DNA from: an uncultured Clostridia bacterium
GTDB lineage: Bacteria; Bacillota; Clostridia; Oscillospirales; Ruminococcaceae
Length of the DNA: 54,254 nt
Direction of reading: 5' to 3'
Assembly (NCBI GenBank): GCA_944386455.1
Contig: CALXBC010000014.1
Span: forward strand, 1 to 54,254
Shown here: one piece after another, positions 32,395-41,971 of the stretch
Numbering within the stretch: the stretch's first letter is position 1
Layout: the number at the start of each line of letters is the position of its first letter
Program-made: the position numbers and the translations under genes
Notes under the pieces: model-generated
Database searches by the model: none
Told to the model about the DNA's origin: nothing
What the model saw: only the letters and a program-made list of their open reading frames with translations

Positions 32395-32979
32395 TTATTT
32401 TGCGGGGTTAATAAACGACCGATTTTTCCAGACATAATCGACCCCGGAAATCACAGTCAGAATCGTGGAAATCCATAGCAGCGCCTCTCCAATGCCATAT
32501 CCGGTACTGAACAAGTGATACTCTGCCATAGCAGCTTCTCCCACCACCGAATAGACAGACCAAAACACCAGTTCCCAAATCACAGCGACCATTTGGGACA
32601 CTGTCTTAAGCTTTCCCCAATTGCTTGCGGCGATAACCTTGCCTTCTCCCACGGCCACCAGCCGCAGTGCAGAAACCAAAAATTCCCGCGCCAGAACAAT
32701 GATTACTACTATCGAGCTGCAGGCATGCATTTCTACAAAGCATACCAGTGCAGAGATTACCAAAATTTTATCTGCCAGCGGATCCAAAAATTTCCCAAAA
32801 TCCGTGATCAGATTATGTTTTCTGGCAAGGTGCCCGTCGATTGCATCAGTCACAGAGGCCGCAGCAAAAATAATCAAAGCCCAAAGATAGTGAAACGGCA
32901 CAAAATCTGCTGTCAGAAAAAATACCATGAACGGCACCAGACAGATCCGCAGTATTGTCAGCTTATTCGGTGTATTCAA
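32395..32979 (-). CDS. pgsA: CDP-diacylglycerol-glycerol-3-phosphate 3-phosphatidyltransferase
   Basis: 194-residue membrane enzyme making phosphatidylglycerol phosphate, the committed step to acidic phospholipids. The CDP-alcohol phosphotransferase motif is complete: DAIDGHLARK then DFGKFLDPLAD. Five to six membrane helices. The TTG start has AAAGGAG 8 bases upstream. It is the last gene of recA-recX-rimO-pgsA, 15 bases after rimO, a common clostridial order. Confidence 0.96.
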   Translation of the reverse strand: MNTPNKLTILRICLVPFMVFFLTADFVPFHYLWALIIFAAASVTDAIDGHLARKHNLITDFGKFLDPLADKILVISALVCFVEMHACSSIVVIIVLAREFLVSALRLVAVGEGKVIAASNWGKLKTVSQMVAVIWELVFWSVYSVVGEAAMAEYHLFSTGYGIGEALLWISTILTVISGVDYVWKNRSFINPAK

Positions 32980-32994
32980 CTCAAAAACTCCTTT

Positions 32995-34332
32995 TTAATC
33001 CGTGACGGTACCAATCAAATCATAATCCAGTACATCCTCGACCAGTACATCGACAAAATCACCCATTTGCAGCTTTTTTTCGGAATGAAAAAATATTTTT
33101 CCGTCAATATCCGGAGCGTCACTTTCCGTCCGCCCAAAATATACACCGCCGTATTTGTCATAGCCCTCGACAATCGTTTTTTTCACTTTGCCCAGTTCTG
33201 CTCGGTTCTTTTTCTCATTGATAAACATCTGCTGTTCCATAATATGATCTGCCCGACGCAGCTTTGTCTTCTCGGGCACCTGATTCTCCATTGCAGCGGC
33301 CTTTGTCCCTTCTTCTGCAGAGTAGGCAAAACAGCCCAGGCGTTCAAACGCTATTTCATGGACAAAGTCCATCAGCTCTGCAAAATCCTCTTTGGTTTCG
33401 CCGGGAAAACCTGCAATCAAAGTCGTACGAAGCGTCATTCCGGGTATTCTCTCCCGGATTTTTTTCATCAGTGCCGTCAGGCTTTTCCTGTCTCCCGAAC
33501 GGTTCATCGCTTCCAAGACATGACCGCTGCAGTGCTGCAGCGGAATATCCAAATATTTCACCAGCTTATCTTCCTTTGCGATCACGTCAAGCAAACGATC
33601 GGTGATTCTCTCCGGGTAACAGTACAGCGTCCGAATCCAGACAAATCCCTCAATCCTGCACAACGCTTCCAGCAGCTCGGGCAGCTTCGACTCCCCATAC
33701 AGGTCTTCACCATAACGCGAGGTGTCCTGTGCAACCACGACCAGTTCCTTAACACCGCGGGCTGCCAGCCCTTCTGCTTCCGCAAGAATACTCTCCATGG
33801 AGCGGCTGCGGAATTTCCCGCGGATCATCGGGATAGCGCAATAGCTGCACCCGTTGCTGCATCCCTCAGCAATCTTAAGATATGCATAATACGGCAGCGT
33901 GGAGAGCACGCGTTCCCCCTCCAGCGGAAGATCGGTCTTTTTTCCAAACCGCAGCACCCGTTCTCCGGACAGGGCCTGTTCAATGGCGGATACGATTTGG
34001 GTATTTGAGCCAATCCCAAGCACCACATCCGCTTCCGGGATTTCCTTTGCCACCTCGTCGCGGTAACGCTCTGCGAGGCATCCCGTTACGACAACGCATT
34101 TGAGTTTTCCTTCTTTTTTGAGTTCGCAGAATTCCAAAATATTGTCAATTGACTCCTGCTTTGCGCTTTCGATAAAGCCGCAGGTGTTGATGACCACCAC
34201 ATCTGCGCTTCCCGCGTCATTTGTCAGCTCATAGCCGCCTTTTTTCAGCAAGGCAAGCAATATTTCGGCATCTACTTGGTTTTTCGGACACCCCAAGGAT
34301 ACCATTCCGACCTTAACAGACCCGTTTTCCAT
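32995..34332 (-). CDS. rimO: Ribosomal protein S12 methylthiotransferase RimO
   Basis: 445 residues. Radical-SAM enzyme that methylthiolates Asp of ribosomal protein S12. N-terminal MTTase domain with SLGCPKNQVDAE and INTCGFIESAK, the radical-SAM Cys triad in GCSYCAIPMIRGKFRSR, and a C-terminal TRAM domain (from about 375). The SLGCPKN signature and S12-type ending distinguish it from MiaB. AAGGA is 10 bases before the ATG. Confidence 0.96.
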   Translation of the reverse strand: MENGSVKVGMVSLGCPKNQVDAEILLALLKKGGYELTNDAGSADVVVINTCGFIESAKQESIDNILEFCELKKEGKLKCVVVTGCLAERYRDEVAKEIPEADVVLGIGSNTQIVSAIEQALSGERVLRFGKKTDLPLEGERVLSTLPYYAYLKIAEGCSNGCSYCAIPMIRGKFRSRSMESILAEAEGLAARGVKELVVVAQDTSRYGEDLYGESKLPELLEALCRIEGFVWIRTLYCYPERITDRLLDVIAKEDKLVKYLDIPLQHCSGHVLEAMNRSGDRKSLTALMKKIRERIPGMTLRTTLIAGFPGETKEDFAELMDFVHEIAFERLGCFAYSAEEGTKAAAMENQVPEKTKLRRADHIMEQQMFINEKKNRAELGKVKKTIVEGYDKYGGVYFGRTESDAPDIDGKIFFHSEKKLQMGDFVDVLVEDVLDYDLIGTVTD

Positions 34333-34359
34333 TCTTTTCCAGTCCTTTTCGGCGGGGCG

Positions 34360-34977
34360 TCAGTCATCCTCCCCACCACTATAATATTCTGCAATGACTT
34401 CTTTCATGTCAGTATAACTGTGTCCCAGCCGTGCAAGTGCATTCATGACCTTTCGCACGCCCTTTTCATCGACCAGATAACGGGCATACCGCTGGTCAAG
34501 CAAATCCCGAATCTGCTGCTTGGGATCGGTATCAGCAAGCCGCAGCGCCGCTTCTGCCGTTTCACGGTCAAATCCTTTTTGCTGCATTCTGAACAGGGCG
34601 GCGCGTTTTCCCAGCTTTTTCTGGTTCAGCAGATAATCCGCCACGTCTTCTGCATACTGCTCATCATTCAGAAATCCCAGCTCCTCCATCCGGTCTGCGG
34701 TTTCTTCAGCAATTTCAGGCGCAACTGAACGCTTCAGCTTATCGACCAGCTCCCTGCGGGTATGACTGCGGTATTCCAGCAGATACAATGCCCGTTCCTT
34801 TGCCTTACGGCGCTGCGCCTGCTCCAGAAGGTCTGCCAGAAACGCCTCATCGCATTCCAGTCCTTCGCGCAGTCCGTTTGCGGCAATCAGCTCCATATCC
34901 AGGATATACCAATATTCGCCGTCCACATAGACCGTATAGCGGGTTCCCTGTTTGAATTCAATCCGGGTGATTTTCAT
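34360..34977 (-). CDS. recX: RecA regulator RecX
   Basis: 205 residues of three-helix repeats ([47 protein letters not shown]). RecX caps and inhibits RecA filaments. Its ATG overlaps the recA stop in an ATGA junction, so it is translated by coupling with its target. The N-terminal 50-residue beta segment is as in Firmicute RecX proteins. Confidence 0.94.
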   Translation of the reverse strand: MKITRIEFKQGTRYTVYVDGEYWYILDMELIAANGLREGLECDEAFLADLLEQAQRRKAKERALYLLEYRSHTRRELVDKLKRSVAPEIAEETADRMEELGFLNDEQYAEDVADYLLNQKKLGKRAALFRMQQKGFDRETAEAALRLADTDPKQQIRDLLDQRYARYLVDEKGVRKVMNALARLGHSYTDMKEVIAEYYSGGEDD

Positions 34978-36167
34978 TCTTCTTCAAAGTCCGCTTCGTC
35001 CGGCTCAACCTCGACCGAGACAGCACGCCGCGCCTGCAGCCTTCCGGCAGGCTTTTCCGCCGCGGGAGCAGAAGCATCTGCTCCTTCATCTGTTTCCTTT
35101 TTCCCTGCAGCCGGAGCCGCTTTTCCTTCCTGCAATGCTGCCATTGCCTGATCCATTACCTGCTTTTCAATTTCATCGCAGAACTGGGGATTCTGCTTGA
35201 GATATTCTCTGACGTTATCGCGGCCCTGGCCTAAACGCTCTCCGTTATAACTGAACCACGCGCCGCTCTTCTTGATAATATCCATGTCGACCGCCATATC
35301 CAGCACTTCCCCTTCGTGGGAGATCCCGGTGCCGTACAGAATATCGAATTCAGCTTCTTTAAAAGGCGGAGCGACCTTATTTTTCACAACCTTGCATTTT
35401 GTGTGGTTGCCGATTTGCTCTGTTCCGCTTTTAATTGCCTCGCCTTTACGCACGTCGATCCGCACGGAAGCATAAAACTTCAGCGCACGTCCGCCGGGTG
35501 TTGTCTCAGGATTGCCATATGCGATGCCGATCTTTTCCCGAATCTGGTTGATGAAAATCGCCACGCAGTTTGACTTGGAAATCACGCCGGTCAGCTTGCG
35601 CAGCGCCTGAGACATCAGACGCGCCTGAAGTCCGACATGGGACTGTCCCATGTCGCCTTCGATCTCAGCCTGAGTCGTCATAGCAGCTACCGAGTCAATC
35701 ACAACGACATCGATCGCACCCGAACGCACCAAAGCTTCGGTGATTTCAAGCGCCTGCTCTCCGGTATCCGGCTGGGATACCAGCAGACTGTCGATATCCA
35801 CGCCCAGCGCTTTTGCATAAACCGGATCAAGTGCATGCTCCACATCGATAAACGCCGCTTCGCCGCCCCGTTTTTGCGCCTGTGCAATGATCTGGAGTGC
35901 GACTGTGGTCTTACCGGAGGACTCCGGACCAAAAATCTCAATAATTCGTCCCTTTGGCACGCCGCCGATCCCAAGCGCAAGATCCAGCCCGATTGAACCG
36001 GTCGGGATCGCGTCCACATTCATGGCAGCCGCCTGTCCGAGCTTCATGACCGCGCCCTTTCCAAAGCGCTTTTCGATCTGGTCCAGCGCGGTTTCCAGCG
36101 CTTTTTTCTTTTCCTCAGCCGTAGCGGGCATCGTCGGAGCCTGCACCGCTTTTGTTTTTACCGCCAT
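34974..36167 (-). CDS. recA: Recombinase RecA
   Basis: 397 residues. Homologous recombination and SOS co-protease. Walker [10 protein letters not shown], Walker [12 protein letters not shown]1/L2 loops ([21 protein letters not shown] is split by the family signature [11 protein letters not shown]), INQIREKIG. The C-terminal tail beyond about 345 is unusually long and Ala/Lys/Glu-rich, ending in an acidic run ([10 protein letters not shown]). AAGGAG is 9 bases before the ATG. The promoter lies in the 3' end of prmC; no CGAAC-N4-GTTCG SOS box is visible nearby. Confidence 0.98.
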   Translation of the reverse strand: MAVKTKAVQAPTMPATAEEKKKALETALDQIEKRFGKGAVMKLGQAAAMNVDAIPTGSIGLDLALGIGGVPKGRIIEIFGPESSGKTTVALQIIAQAQKRGGEAAFIDVEHALDPVYAKALGVDIDSLLVSQPDTGEQALEITEALVRSGAIDVVVIDSVAAMTTQAEIEGDMGQSHVGLQARLMSQALRKLTGVISKSNCVAIFINQIREKIGIAYGNPETTPGGRALKFYASVRIDVRKGEAIKSGTEQIGNHTKCKVVKNKVAPPFKEAEFDILYGTGISHEGEVLDMAVDMDIIKKSGAWFSYNGERLGQGRDNVREYLKQNPQFCDEIEKQVMDQAMAALQEGKAAPAAGKKETDEGADASAPAAEKPAGRLQARRAVSVEVEPDEADFEEE

Positions 36168-36204
36168 ACCAAAATTCTCCTTATTTTTAAATCTCGCGTC
36201 TGAT

Positions 36205-37044
36205 TCAAATGCCAGCAGAAATTACTCTTATTATACCACAAAGGTCTGGGGTTTCGCAAACGGATTTCAGACCGTTTTCCTGCAAAATTTCGGAAACCGC
36301 CTGTTCCTGCCCGACGCCCAGCTCATAAAACAGCCTTCCGCCGGGTTTCAGTTTTCTTTTCCAGAGTGCGGTCAGCTCCCGGTAAAAGGCAAGGCCGTCC
36401 TCCCCGCCGTACAGCGCGTCGGCAGGCTCATAAGAGACCTCCCTCTGCAGCATGTCCATATCCGCATCGGTCAGGTACGGCGGATTTGACACGATCACAT
36501 CACAATCCGGGATCAGTTCCAAGGTACAAGCATCAAGCGCATCCCGTAAAAACGCTGTCACCGAAGCATGGTTCTGAACAATATTTCGTTTCAAATAAGG
36601 ATAAGCCTGCTCTGATTTCTCCACCGCGTACACTCTGCTGTTTTGGCACTCCAGCGACACAGTTACAGCAATGCATCCGCTCCCGCTGCATAAATCCAGC
36701 ACTGCTGCTTCCTTGTCCCTGACAAAAGAAATCACCTGGCTGCAAAGGGTCTCGGTGTCCTGCCGCGGGATCAGTACGCCCTCCCCCACCGCAAAGGTTC
36801 GGCCGTAAAACTCCCATTCTCCCAACAAATATTGCAGCGGATAACCGGCTGCACGCTTATTTGTCAACGCCAGCAGCGCTTCTTTTGCAGGAAACGGCAC
36901 ATCCTGCCTGCCGTCTGCAATCAGCTCTGCTTTTGTGATACCCAGCGCATAACAGCACAGTTCCGCGGCGTCAAAGACTGCGCTGTCGATTCCCGCCTGA
37001 ACAAGGCGTTCTCTGGCCGAATGAACCGCTTCATTTCGTGTCAT
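36205..37044 (-). CDS. prmC: Release factor glutamine methyltransferase PrmC
   Basis: 279 residues. Methylates the GGQ glutamine of peptide release factors. N-terminal helical domain, then [15 protein letters not shown] and [10 protein letters not shown], the SAM motif [12 protein letters not shown] and the catalytic NPPY in [11 protein letters not shown]. The ATG at 37044 has AGGA 9 bases upstream; a TTG 27 bases earlier also has an AGGA and cannot be excluded. Downstream of the DUF1385 gene in the usual order, although prfA is not present here. Confidence 0.94.
   Translation of the reverse strand: MTRNEAVHSARERLVQAGIDSAVFDAAELCCYALGITKAELIADGRQDVPFPAKEALLALTNKRAAGYPLQYLLGEWEFYGRTFAVGEGVLIPRQDTETLCSQVISFVRDKEAAVLDLCSGSGCIAVTVSLECQNSRVYAVEKSEQAYPYLKRNIVQNHASVTAFLRDALDACTLELIPDCDVIVSNPPYLTDADMDMLQREVSYEPADALYGGEDGLAFYRELTALWKRKLKPGGRLFYELGVGQEQAVSEILQENGLKSVCETPDLCGIIRVISAGI
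36230..36259 (-). promoter_or_regulatory. Promoter of recA
   Basis: TTGCGA, 18 bases, TATAAT on the minus strand, inside the last codons of prmC. Confidence 0.65.
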
Positions 37045-37127
37045 ACTCTGTTTTCCTATCTTTTTGGACAATCATGATTTTCCTACAGTCCGTATCAAGT
37101 CGCCTGCCGGTGACAAGCAAGTTGAAA

Positions 37128-38078
37128 TCACCACCGATCCTCTTCCCTGTTTTCGGGTATGACTTCTTTCAATGCCGCAATCGCGACCTCGATCTGACTG
37201 TCGTCGGGTTCCCGCGTTGTCAGACGCTGGAGCCACAGCCCGGGAGCAGATATCACCCGCGTTACAGGGTTATCATACCGTCCCGCCAGCTTGATTACCT
37301 CGTAGGCCAGTCCCATCACCACCGGCAGCAACGCCAGCTTAATCAGGGTGCGCAGCCACAGACTGCTCCAGGTCACCACCGAAAAAATAATAATGCCGAT
37401 GACCAGCACGATCAGAATAAAGCTGGTGCCGCAGCGCGGATGAAACCGTGTATGCTTTTTGACATTTTCCACCGTCAGCTCTTCTCCCGCCTCATAGCAG
37501 GCGATCGATTTATGCTCGGCGCCGTGATATTCAAACACCCGCCGGATATCCTTCATACAGGAAACCAGTGCCAGATAGAGAATGAAAATCACAATTTTCA
37601 CGATGCCTTCTATCAAAGACTGAAAGCCGTGCAGCGGCACCAGCATATTCAGGCCTTTTACCGCCAGTGACGGCAGATATAAGAACAGACAGAGCGCCAG
37701 CACCACGCCGAAGACCGCTGCAACAACCCCGACAATTTTCATGATCTTGTCACCAAAATGCTTTTCGATCCAGAGGTCTATCTTGGACGGCTCTGCGTCG
37801 TCTTCCTCAAAGCCCGCTTTTTCCGCTGACTTCATCATACATTTGTAACCCGTCACCATCGAACCGATAAAGTTGACCACGCCGCGAACGATAGGTGTTT
37901 TATGGTACCACGCCCGATTCAGGCTTCCCGCCTCCCAGACCTCGGTATCAATATTGCCGTCCGTCATCCGGGTGCTCATCGAAATCTTGTCGATGCCCCG
38001 CATCATGATTCCCTCGATCAGCGCCTGTCCGCCGATCTTGCTCTTGTGGCTGTTCTGATTTTTTTGCTGCTTGCTCAA
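37128..38078 (-). CDS. DUF1385 membrane protein
   Basis: 316 residues. The signature SKIGGQALIEGIMMRG opens the protein; RGVVNFIGSMVTGYKCM and EYHGAEHKSIACYE (a conserved His cluster) follow, with four or five membrane helices. The family is widespread beside prmC and prfA in Firmicutes but its role is unknown. I place the start at the TTG preceded 8 bases by AAAGGA; it lies 131 bases inside the end of the histidine kinase gene in another frame. An earlier ATG pair at 38099 has only a poor site. Confidence 0.88.
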   Translation of the reverse strand: MSKQQKNQNSHKSKIGGQALIEGIMMRGIDKISMSTRMTDGNIDTEVWEAGSLNRAWYHKTPIVRGVVNFIGSMVTGYKCMMKSAEKAGFEEDDAEPSKIDLWIEKHFGDKIMKIVGVVAAVFGVVLALCLFLYLPSLAVKGLNMLVPLHGFQSLIEGIVKIVIFILYLALVSCMKDIRRVFEYHGAEHKSIACYEAGEELTVENVKKHTRFHPRCGTSFILIVLVIGIIIFSVVTWSSLWLRTLIKLALLPVVMGLAYEVIKLAGRYDNPVTRVISAPGLWLQRLTTREPDDSQIEVAIAALKEVIPENREEDRW

Positions 38079-39546
38079 CGCTCTGTTCCTTTCCATCATT
38101 CACTGTTATTTCCGTTGGCTTGTCTTCGCCCTTTTTCAGATTGATCGGCAGCAGGACCGTCACAGTCGTTCCCACGTTTTCCTTGCTGTCGATCTGTATT
38201 TCACCGCCGTGCATCGTCACTATCTCGTTTGCCAGTGCAAGCCCGATCCCTGACCCGCGCCGGGTCGAGTTGGCCTTATAGAACTTTGTCTTGATCTTCG
38301 GCAGATCGACCGCCGAAATCCCACAGCCCGTATCTGCCACCGTAACCTCGATATACCCATTTTTTTCTGCCGCGGAGACGGTCACGCTGTCCCCGCTGTC
38401 CGAATATTTGATGGCATTGTCAATGATATTGATGAACACCTGACGCAGCCGGTTTTTATCCCCAAAAATAAAGGGCAGCATTTCCGGTCCGTCATAAGTG
38501 AAGGCAATGTTCTCCCGCTTGGCGCGTTCTCCATAGATCAGTACCGCATCCTCCAACTCGGCCAGCAGATCCATCTTGGTTTTTACCAGAGTCAGCCGTC
38601 CGCTTTCGATTTTAGAAAAGTCCAGTAACTCCTCTACCATTTGGGACAGACGCTCCGTTTCGTCAATAATGACCTTCATCCCTTTCTGCATGGTTTCGGT
38701 ATCCTGGCTTCCTGTTGCCAGAAGCGTTTCACCCCAGCCCTTGATTGCAGTCAGCGGTGTGCGAAGCTCATGGGAGACAGACGAGATAAACTCATTTTTC
38801 ATGTTTTCAGAATTGGACAGTTCATCCGCCATATAGTTGATGATATCACAAAGCTCTCCCAGCTCATCATCCGATTTTTTGTAAATTCTGGTGTCCAGAT
38901 CGCCGGATGCGATCTTTCGTGCCGCCTGTCCGACATCCCGTACAGGGATGACAATGGATTTGACAAAATAGACACCGGAAATCACCACAAAAATAATGAT
39001 TGCCATACAAATCACGGTGACAAGCGCAATGTTAGAAAAAATCAAGCGGTCCACATTTTCCATGGAGGACACCAGCCGCAGCGCAACAAAATCGCTGTTC
39101 ACCACCGGCAGCATGACGGTATAAGCCATAATCCGCTGGCCGCTGCCGTCCTGGCCGACAAAATAACCGCGGCCGTCCGAGCTGGTCAGCGCTTCCTGAT
39201 AATCGGGCATCCTGATCTTTTTATCCGCGTCATACATAAATCCACTGGAGGTCATGGCAATCCGACCATAGTGATTAATGGCCATCAGCTCACAGGTGTC
39301 CTTGTCCGCAAAGTTTTCAACCATCGTCTTGATTTCCTGATAAACGCTGGTGGTATCACTGCCGCGGATCAGATTCAGCCTGGCATAGAGGATATCCGCC
39401 TTACTGCTCAGGGTGTTTCTGGAAATATCATAATAATAATTTTTAAACCCGATCCCCAGCCCGATCTCTACTCCAATCAGAAGGATCAAAATCACACCGA
39501 GGGTATTGACAACCCATCGCCGGGTAATGCTCTTCGATTTTCTCAA
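37948..39546 (-). CDS. Sensor histidine kinase with overprinted C-terminal tail
   Basis: 532 residues. TM1 (about 12-33), an extracytoplasmic sensor of about 135 residues, TM2 (about 171-196), HAMP, HisKA with H259 in SSVSHELRTPL, and an ATPase with NIIDNAIKYSDSG, VADTGCGIS and GSGIGLALAN. After the catalytic core come about 70 charged residues, of which the last 43 or so are read from DNA that also encodes the DUF1385 start in another frame. The TTG start has AGGAGG 11 bases upstream. Partner of the regulator 46 bases upstream; WalK/PhoR-like in layout. Confidence 0.9.
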   Translation of the reverse strand: MRKSKSITRRWVVNTLGVILILLIGVEIGLGIGFKNYYYDISRNTLSSKADILYARLNLIRGSDTTSVYQEIKTMVENFADKDTCELMAINHYGRIAMTSSGFMYDADKKIRMPDYQEALTSSDGRGYFVGQDGSGQRIMAYTVMLPVVNSDFVALRLVSSMENVDRLIFSNIALVTVICMAIIIFVVISGVYFVKSIVIPVRDVGQAARKIASGDLDTRIYKKSDDELGELCDIINYMADELSNSENMKNEFISSVSHELRTPLTAIKGWGETLLATGSQDTETMQKGMKVIIDETERLSQMVEELLDFSKIESGRLTLVKTKMDLLAELEDAVLIYGERAKRENIAFTYDGPEMLPFIFGDKNRLRQVFINIIDNAIKYSDSGDSVTVSAAEKNGYIEVTVADTGCGISAVDLPKIKTKFYKANSTRRGSGIGLALANEIVTMHGGEIQIDSKENVGTTVTVLLPINLKKGEDKPTEITVNDGKEQSVEQAAKKSEQPQEQDRRTGADRGNHDAGHRQDFDEHPDDGRQY

Positions 39547-39592
39547 GCAGCGTTCCACCTCCTGACCTGTTCCAATGTTGCCGTCTCGTTTC

Positions 39593-40321
39593 TCAGGCTT
39601 GAGTCGTCTGCGGCTGTGTATCGGGATCACTGCACCACTTATAGCCATAGCCCCAGACGGTCAATATGTATTTGGGATTGGACGGCTCATCTTCCACCTT
39701 CATCCGAAGTCTGCGGATGTTGACATCCACAATCTTGATGTTCCCGTAGTAGTTGTCCCCCCAGATTTCCGTCAGGATCCGGTTACGGTCCAGCGCCACA
39801 TTCTGGTTTTTCAAAAACAGCTCCATAATCTGGTATTCCACCTGCGTTAAATCCACGACTTCTCCGTTTTTAGAGACCGTGCGGCTTTTCTGGTTAAGCT
39901 CAAAGCAGCCCGATTGAATCACGCGGGGTGTTCCTGCGTTATTTTCCAGCATGCTCACTCTGCGGTAAACCGCATCCACCCGCGCAACCAGCTCAGACGG
40001 AGAAAACGGCTTTGTCACATAATCGTCCGCTCCGATCATCAAGCCGTTGACCTTGTCCATCTCCTGGGTTTTGGCGGTCAGCATAATGATCCCCAGTGTA
40101 CTGCTTTTGGCCCGCAGCGCCTTGCATACCTGAAACCCGTCGATTCCAGGCATCATAATATCCAGCAGTGCAATGTCAAAATCTCCGTTTTGTCGTTCAA
40201 ATTCTTCCAATGCCCGTTCCCCATTCGGAACATCCACAACCGTGTAACCTGCCCGCTGAAGGTTTATTACCACAAAATCGCGGATAGCATCTTCATCCTC
40301 GCAAACCAGAATTCTTTTCAT
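39593..40321 (-). CDS. OmpR/PhoB-family response regulator
   Basis: 242 residues. Receiver with phosphoacceptor D54 (ALLDIMMPGIDG) and KPFSPSEL; winged helix with VDVNIRRLRMKVEDEP and VWGYGYKW. The ATG is 29 bases from the only Shine-Dalgarno (AAAGGAGG at 40351-40358), the interval being filled by an 8-bp hairpin and by a nine-codon ORF whose TGA overlaps this ATG. Initiation is therefore probably by coupling or by hairpin-shortened spacing. Whether it is a PhoP (for the ppx Pho box), WalR or other orthologue is unclear. Confidence 0.92.
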   Translation of the reverse strand: MKRILVCEDEDAIRDFVVINLQRAGYTVVDVPNGERALEEFERQNGDFDIALLDIMMPGIDGFQVCKALRAKSSTLGIIMLTAKTQEMDKVNGLMIGADDYVTKPFSPSELVARVDAVYRRVSMLENNAGTPRVIQSGCFELNQKSRTVSKNGEVVDLTQVEYQIMELFLKNQNVALDRNRILTEIWGDNYYGNIKIVDVNIRRLRMKVEDEPSNPKYILTVWGYGYKWCSDPDTQPQTTQA

Positions 40322-40347
40322 ACCGATTCTATGCAGCTATTCTGCAT
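40318..40347 (-). CDS. Nine-codon upstream ORF of the response regulator
   Basis: Reads MQNSCIESV with its TGA sharing ATGA with the regulator start. AGGAGG is 3 bases before its ATG. A perfect 8-bp dyad CTATGCAG/CTGCATAG (40329-40349) covers its start. May be a coupling ORF or only a by-product of the hairpin. Confidence 0.4.
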   Translation of the reverse strand: MQNSCIESV

Positions 40348-40361
40348 AGTCCTCCTTTCTT

Positions 40362-41741
40362 CTATTGGTCTTCATCATTCAGCAGTGTAAAATTAATCCG
40401 AATCATATCAGTATCAAGCTGGTACAGCTCTCTCGCAAGGGGTGTTGTTCTGACAAAATAAGCAAGCTGTCCGCTGGTCTCGATCCGCTCATAACCGTCC
40501 AGGCTTTCGTCAATATCGGCCTGGTTTATCACGCAGATGCGGAACAGCTCCTGTGTAGACTGCTCCAGCGATTCCTCAAACAGATAAAAGATGATCTCGT
40601 CCCCGTTTTGCTCTGCCGCAGTTTCCCGTTTTGCAGTAATCGTACCGTTTTGCATATTCTGAGGAATGGTCAGCGTATAGCCCAAGCCAATATTCAGATA
40701 GGAAAAATATTTTTCCACAAACTCCCCGTTGCTGTACACCTGCCAGCGGGTAAAATACAGCGGATCCGTTTCTTCTTTCAATGCTTCTGCCTGATTAGTT
40801 GCAATCTGGTATCCGGGCATCAGCTCCGGCACCGGGATTTCAATCACGCCATCGCCGTCAATATCCATGGAAAGATTTCCTGCCTGGCGGGTGAGCTGAT
40901 CGGCGGCGGTTCGGTCAAGAAACGCATTGTTTTGAAATTTTCCGTCCTGATAAAACAAAATCTGAGTGGTAATCTTATTCTGGCCTTTCATTCCGTCCAG
41001 ATAGAGAGCAGTCTGCCGGCTGCCGATATAACCGGTTTGAATGTTGACATATGAAGTAATGCTGCTGTCCATATCAACGCTGTCAGAAGTAACGAATCCG
41101 CCGTTCTGATACCGGATCACATTTGCTTTTGCAGCAGTGATCTGCCCCCCTTTATCGGTAACGGCAGGTGAGAGCGTGACCAGCTCCGGATAGCCGTTGT
41201 CATCGATATCGACAACCTCAAAAAGAGAGTAGGGACAGTTGAACAGATCCTGCATGATACCGTCCCGATAGCGGTAAATATGCAGCACCTTATCTGTCTC
41301 GCTGGTCAGAGCATAGCCAATTATAATAAACATATTGTTCTGCGTGCCAAAACTGGAAAAAGCCACCTGGTCGACATCGCTGCCGGCGGCCGCGATATCA
41401 TAAACAGGGACCCACTCACCGTCTTCCTTGTCCAGAACAGACACGGTCAGCGCAGCCGTATTGCTCACATTGACATTATTCTGATAAAAGACCATCGCTT
41501 CTTTTCCAGGCTCATCATCAATATTTTCAATCACAAACGCAGAGCGGTAATCCCCTGTCCTCGGATACTTCAGGCTGATTCCCGTACCGGCACGGTTTTC
41601 CAAAACTTTATAGATTTCATTTTGTCCATCTGTCAGCTTGGGCGGAACAAGCAGATTCTCCATACCAGCATCAAAATAATAACAACTGCTGAAAACAGAC
41701 GCCATAAGCGCGGCGAGCAGCAACAACAGAAACCGCCTCAT
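40362..41741 (-). CDS. Lipoprotein with FG-GAP/VCBS-like repeats, first gene of the two-component operon
   Basis: 459 residues. Signal peptide and lipobox (MRRFLLLLLAALMASVFSSC, Cys20), then repeats with acidic loops (FEVVDIDDNGYPELV; SMDIDGDGVIEIPV) like Ca2+-binding FG-GAP propeller units. Located outside the membrane. Its stop is 14 bases from the regulator's upstream ORF, and the kinase follows, so it may be an accessory sensor for that system; inference. GGGGAGG is 10 bases before the ATG. Confidence 0.85.
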   Translation of the reverse strand: MRRFLLLLLAALMASVFSSCYYFDAGMENLLVPPKLTDGQNEIYKVLENRAGTGISLKYPRTGDYRSAFVIENIDDEPGKEAMVFYQNNVNVSNTAALTVSVLDKEDGEWVPVYDIAAAGSDVDQVAFSSFGTQNNMFIIIGYALTSETDKVLHIYRYRDGIMQDLFNCPYSLFEVVDIDDNGYPELVTLSPAVTDKGGQITAAKANVIRYQNGGFVTSDSVDMDSSITSYVNIQTGYIGSRQTALYLDGMKGQNKITTQILFYQDGKFQNNAFLDRTAADQLTRQAGNLSMDIDGDGVIEIPVPELMPGYQIATNQAEALKEETDPLYFTRWQVYSNGEFVEKYFSYLNIGLGYTLTIPQNMQNGTITAKRETAAEQNGDEIIFYLFEESLEQSTQELFRICVINQADIDESLDGYERIETSGQLAYFVRTTPLARELYQLDTDMIRINFTLLNDEDQ

Positions 41742-41768
41742 CCAATTTACACCTCCCCAGGAAAAAGT

Positions 41769-41790
41769 AAAAAACTGCCGTGGCAGTTTT
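41769..41790 (-). terminator. Hairpin with T-run in the lipoprotein leader
   Basis: AAAACTGC/GCAGTTTT with a 4-base loop, followed on the minus strand by TTTTTTAC and then the Shine-Dalgarno. Possible attenuator. Confidence 0.5.
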
Positions 41791-41854
41791 GCCGCGACAG
41801 TACAAAAAGCCTTGGCTGCCAATCTTTTCAAAAACAAAAACCTATATCAGATAT

Positions 41855-41863
41855 ATTATATCA
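41855..41863 (-). promoter_or_regulatory. Extended -10 promoter of the lipoprotein/two-component operon
   Basis: TGATATAAT on the minus strand, no clear -35. Confidence 0.6.
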
Positions 41864-41971
41864 TAAGTTTCTGAAAAATGATAGCCAAATTAATGAATTT
41901 TATTTGTGCATAACGTTATTTGGCGCCGCCGTTCGTGACGAAAAGCATCCAGCCTTCAGACAAAAACCGTT

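Noticed and set aside
36168-36300. SOS (LexA) box for recA
   Set aside because: No CGAAC-N4-GTTCG-type site is present; GTTTCGCAAAC near 36251 is a different dyad.
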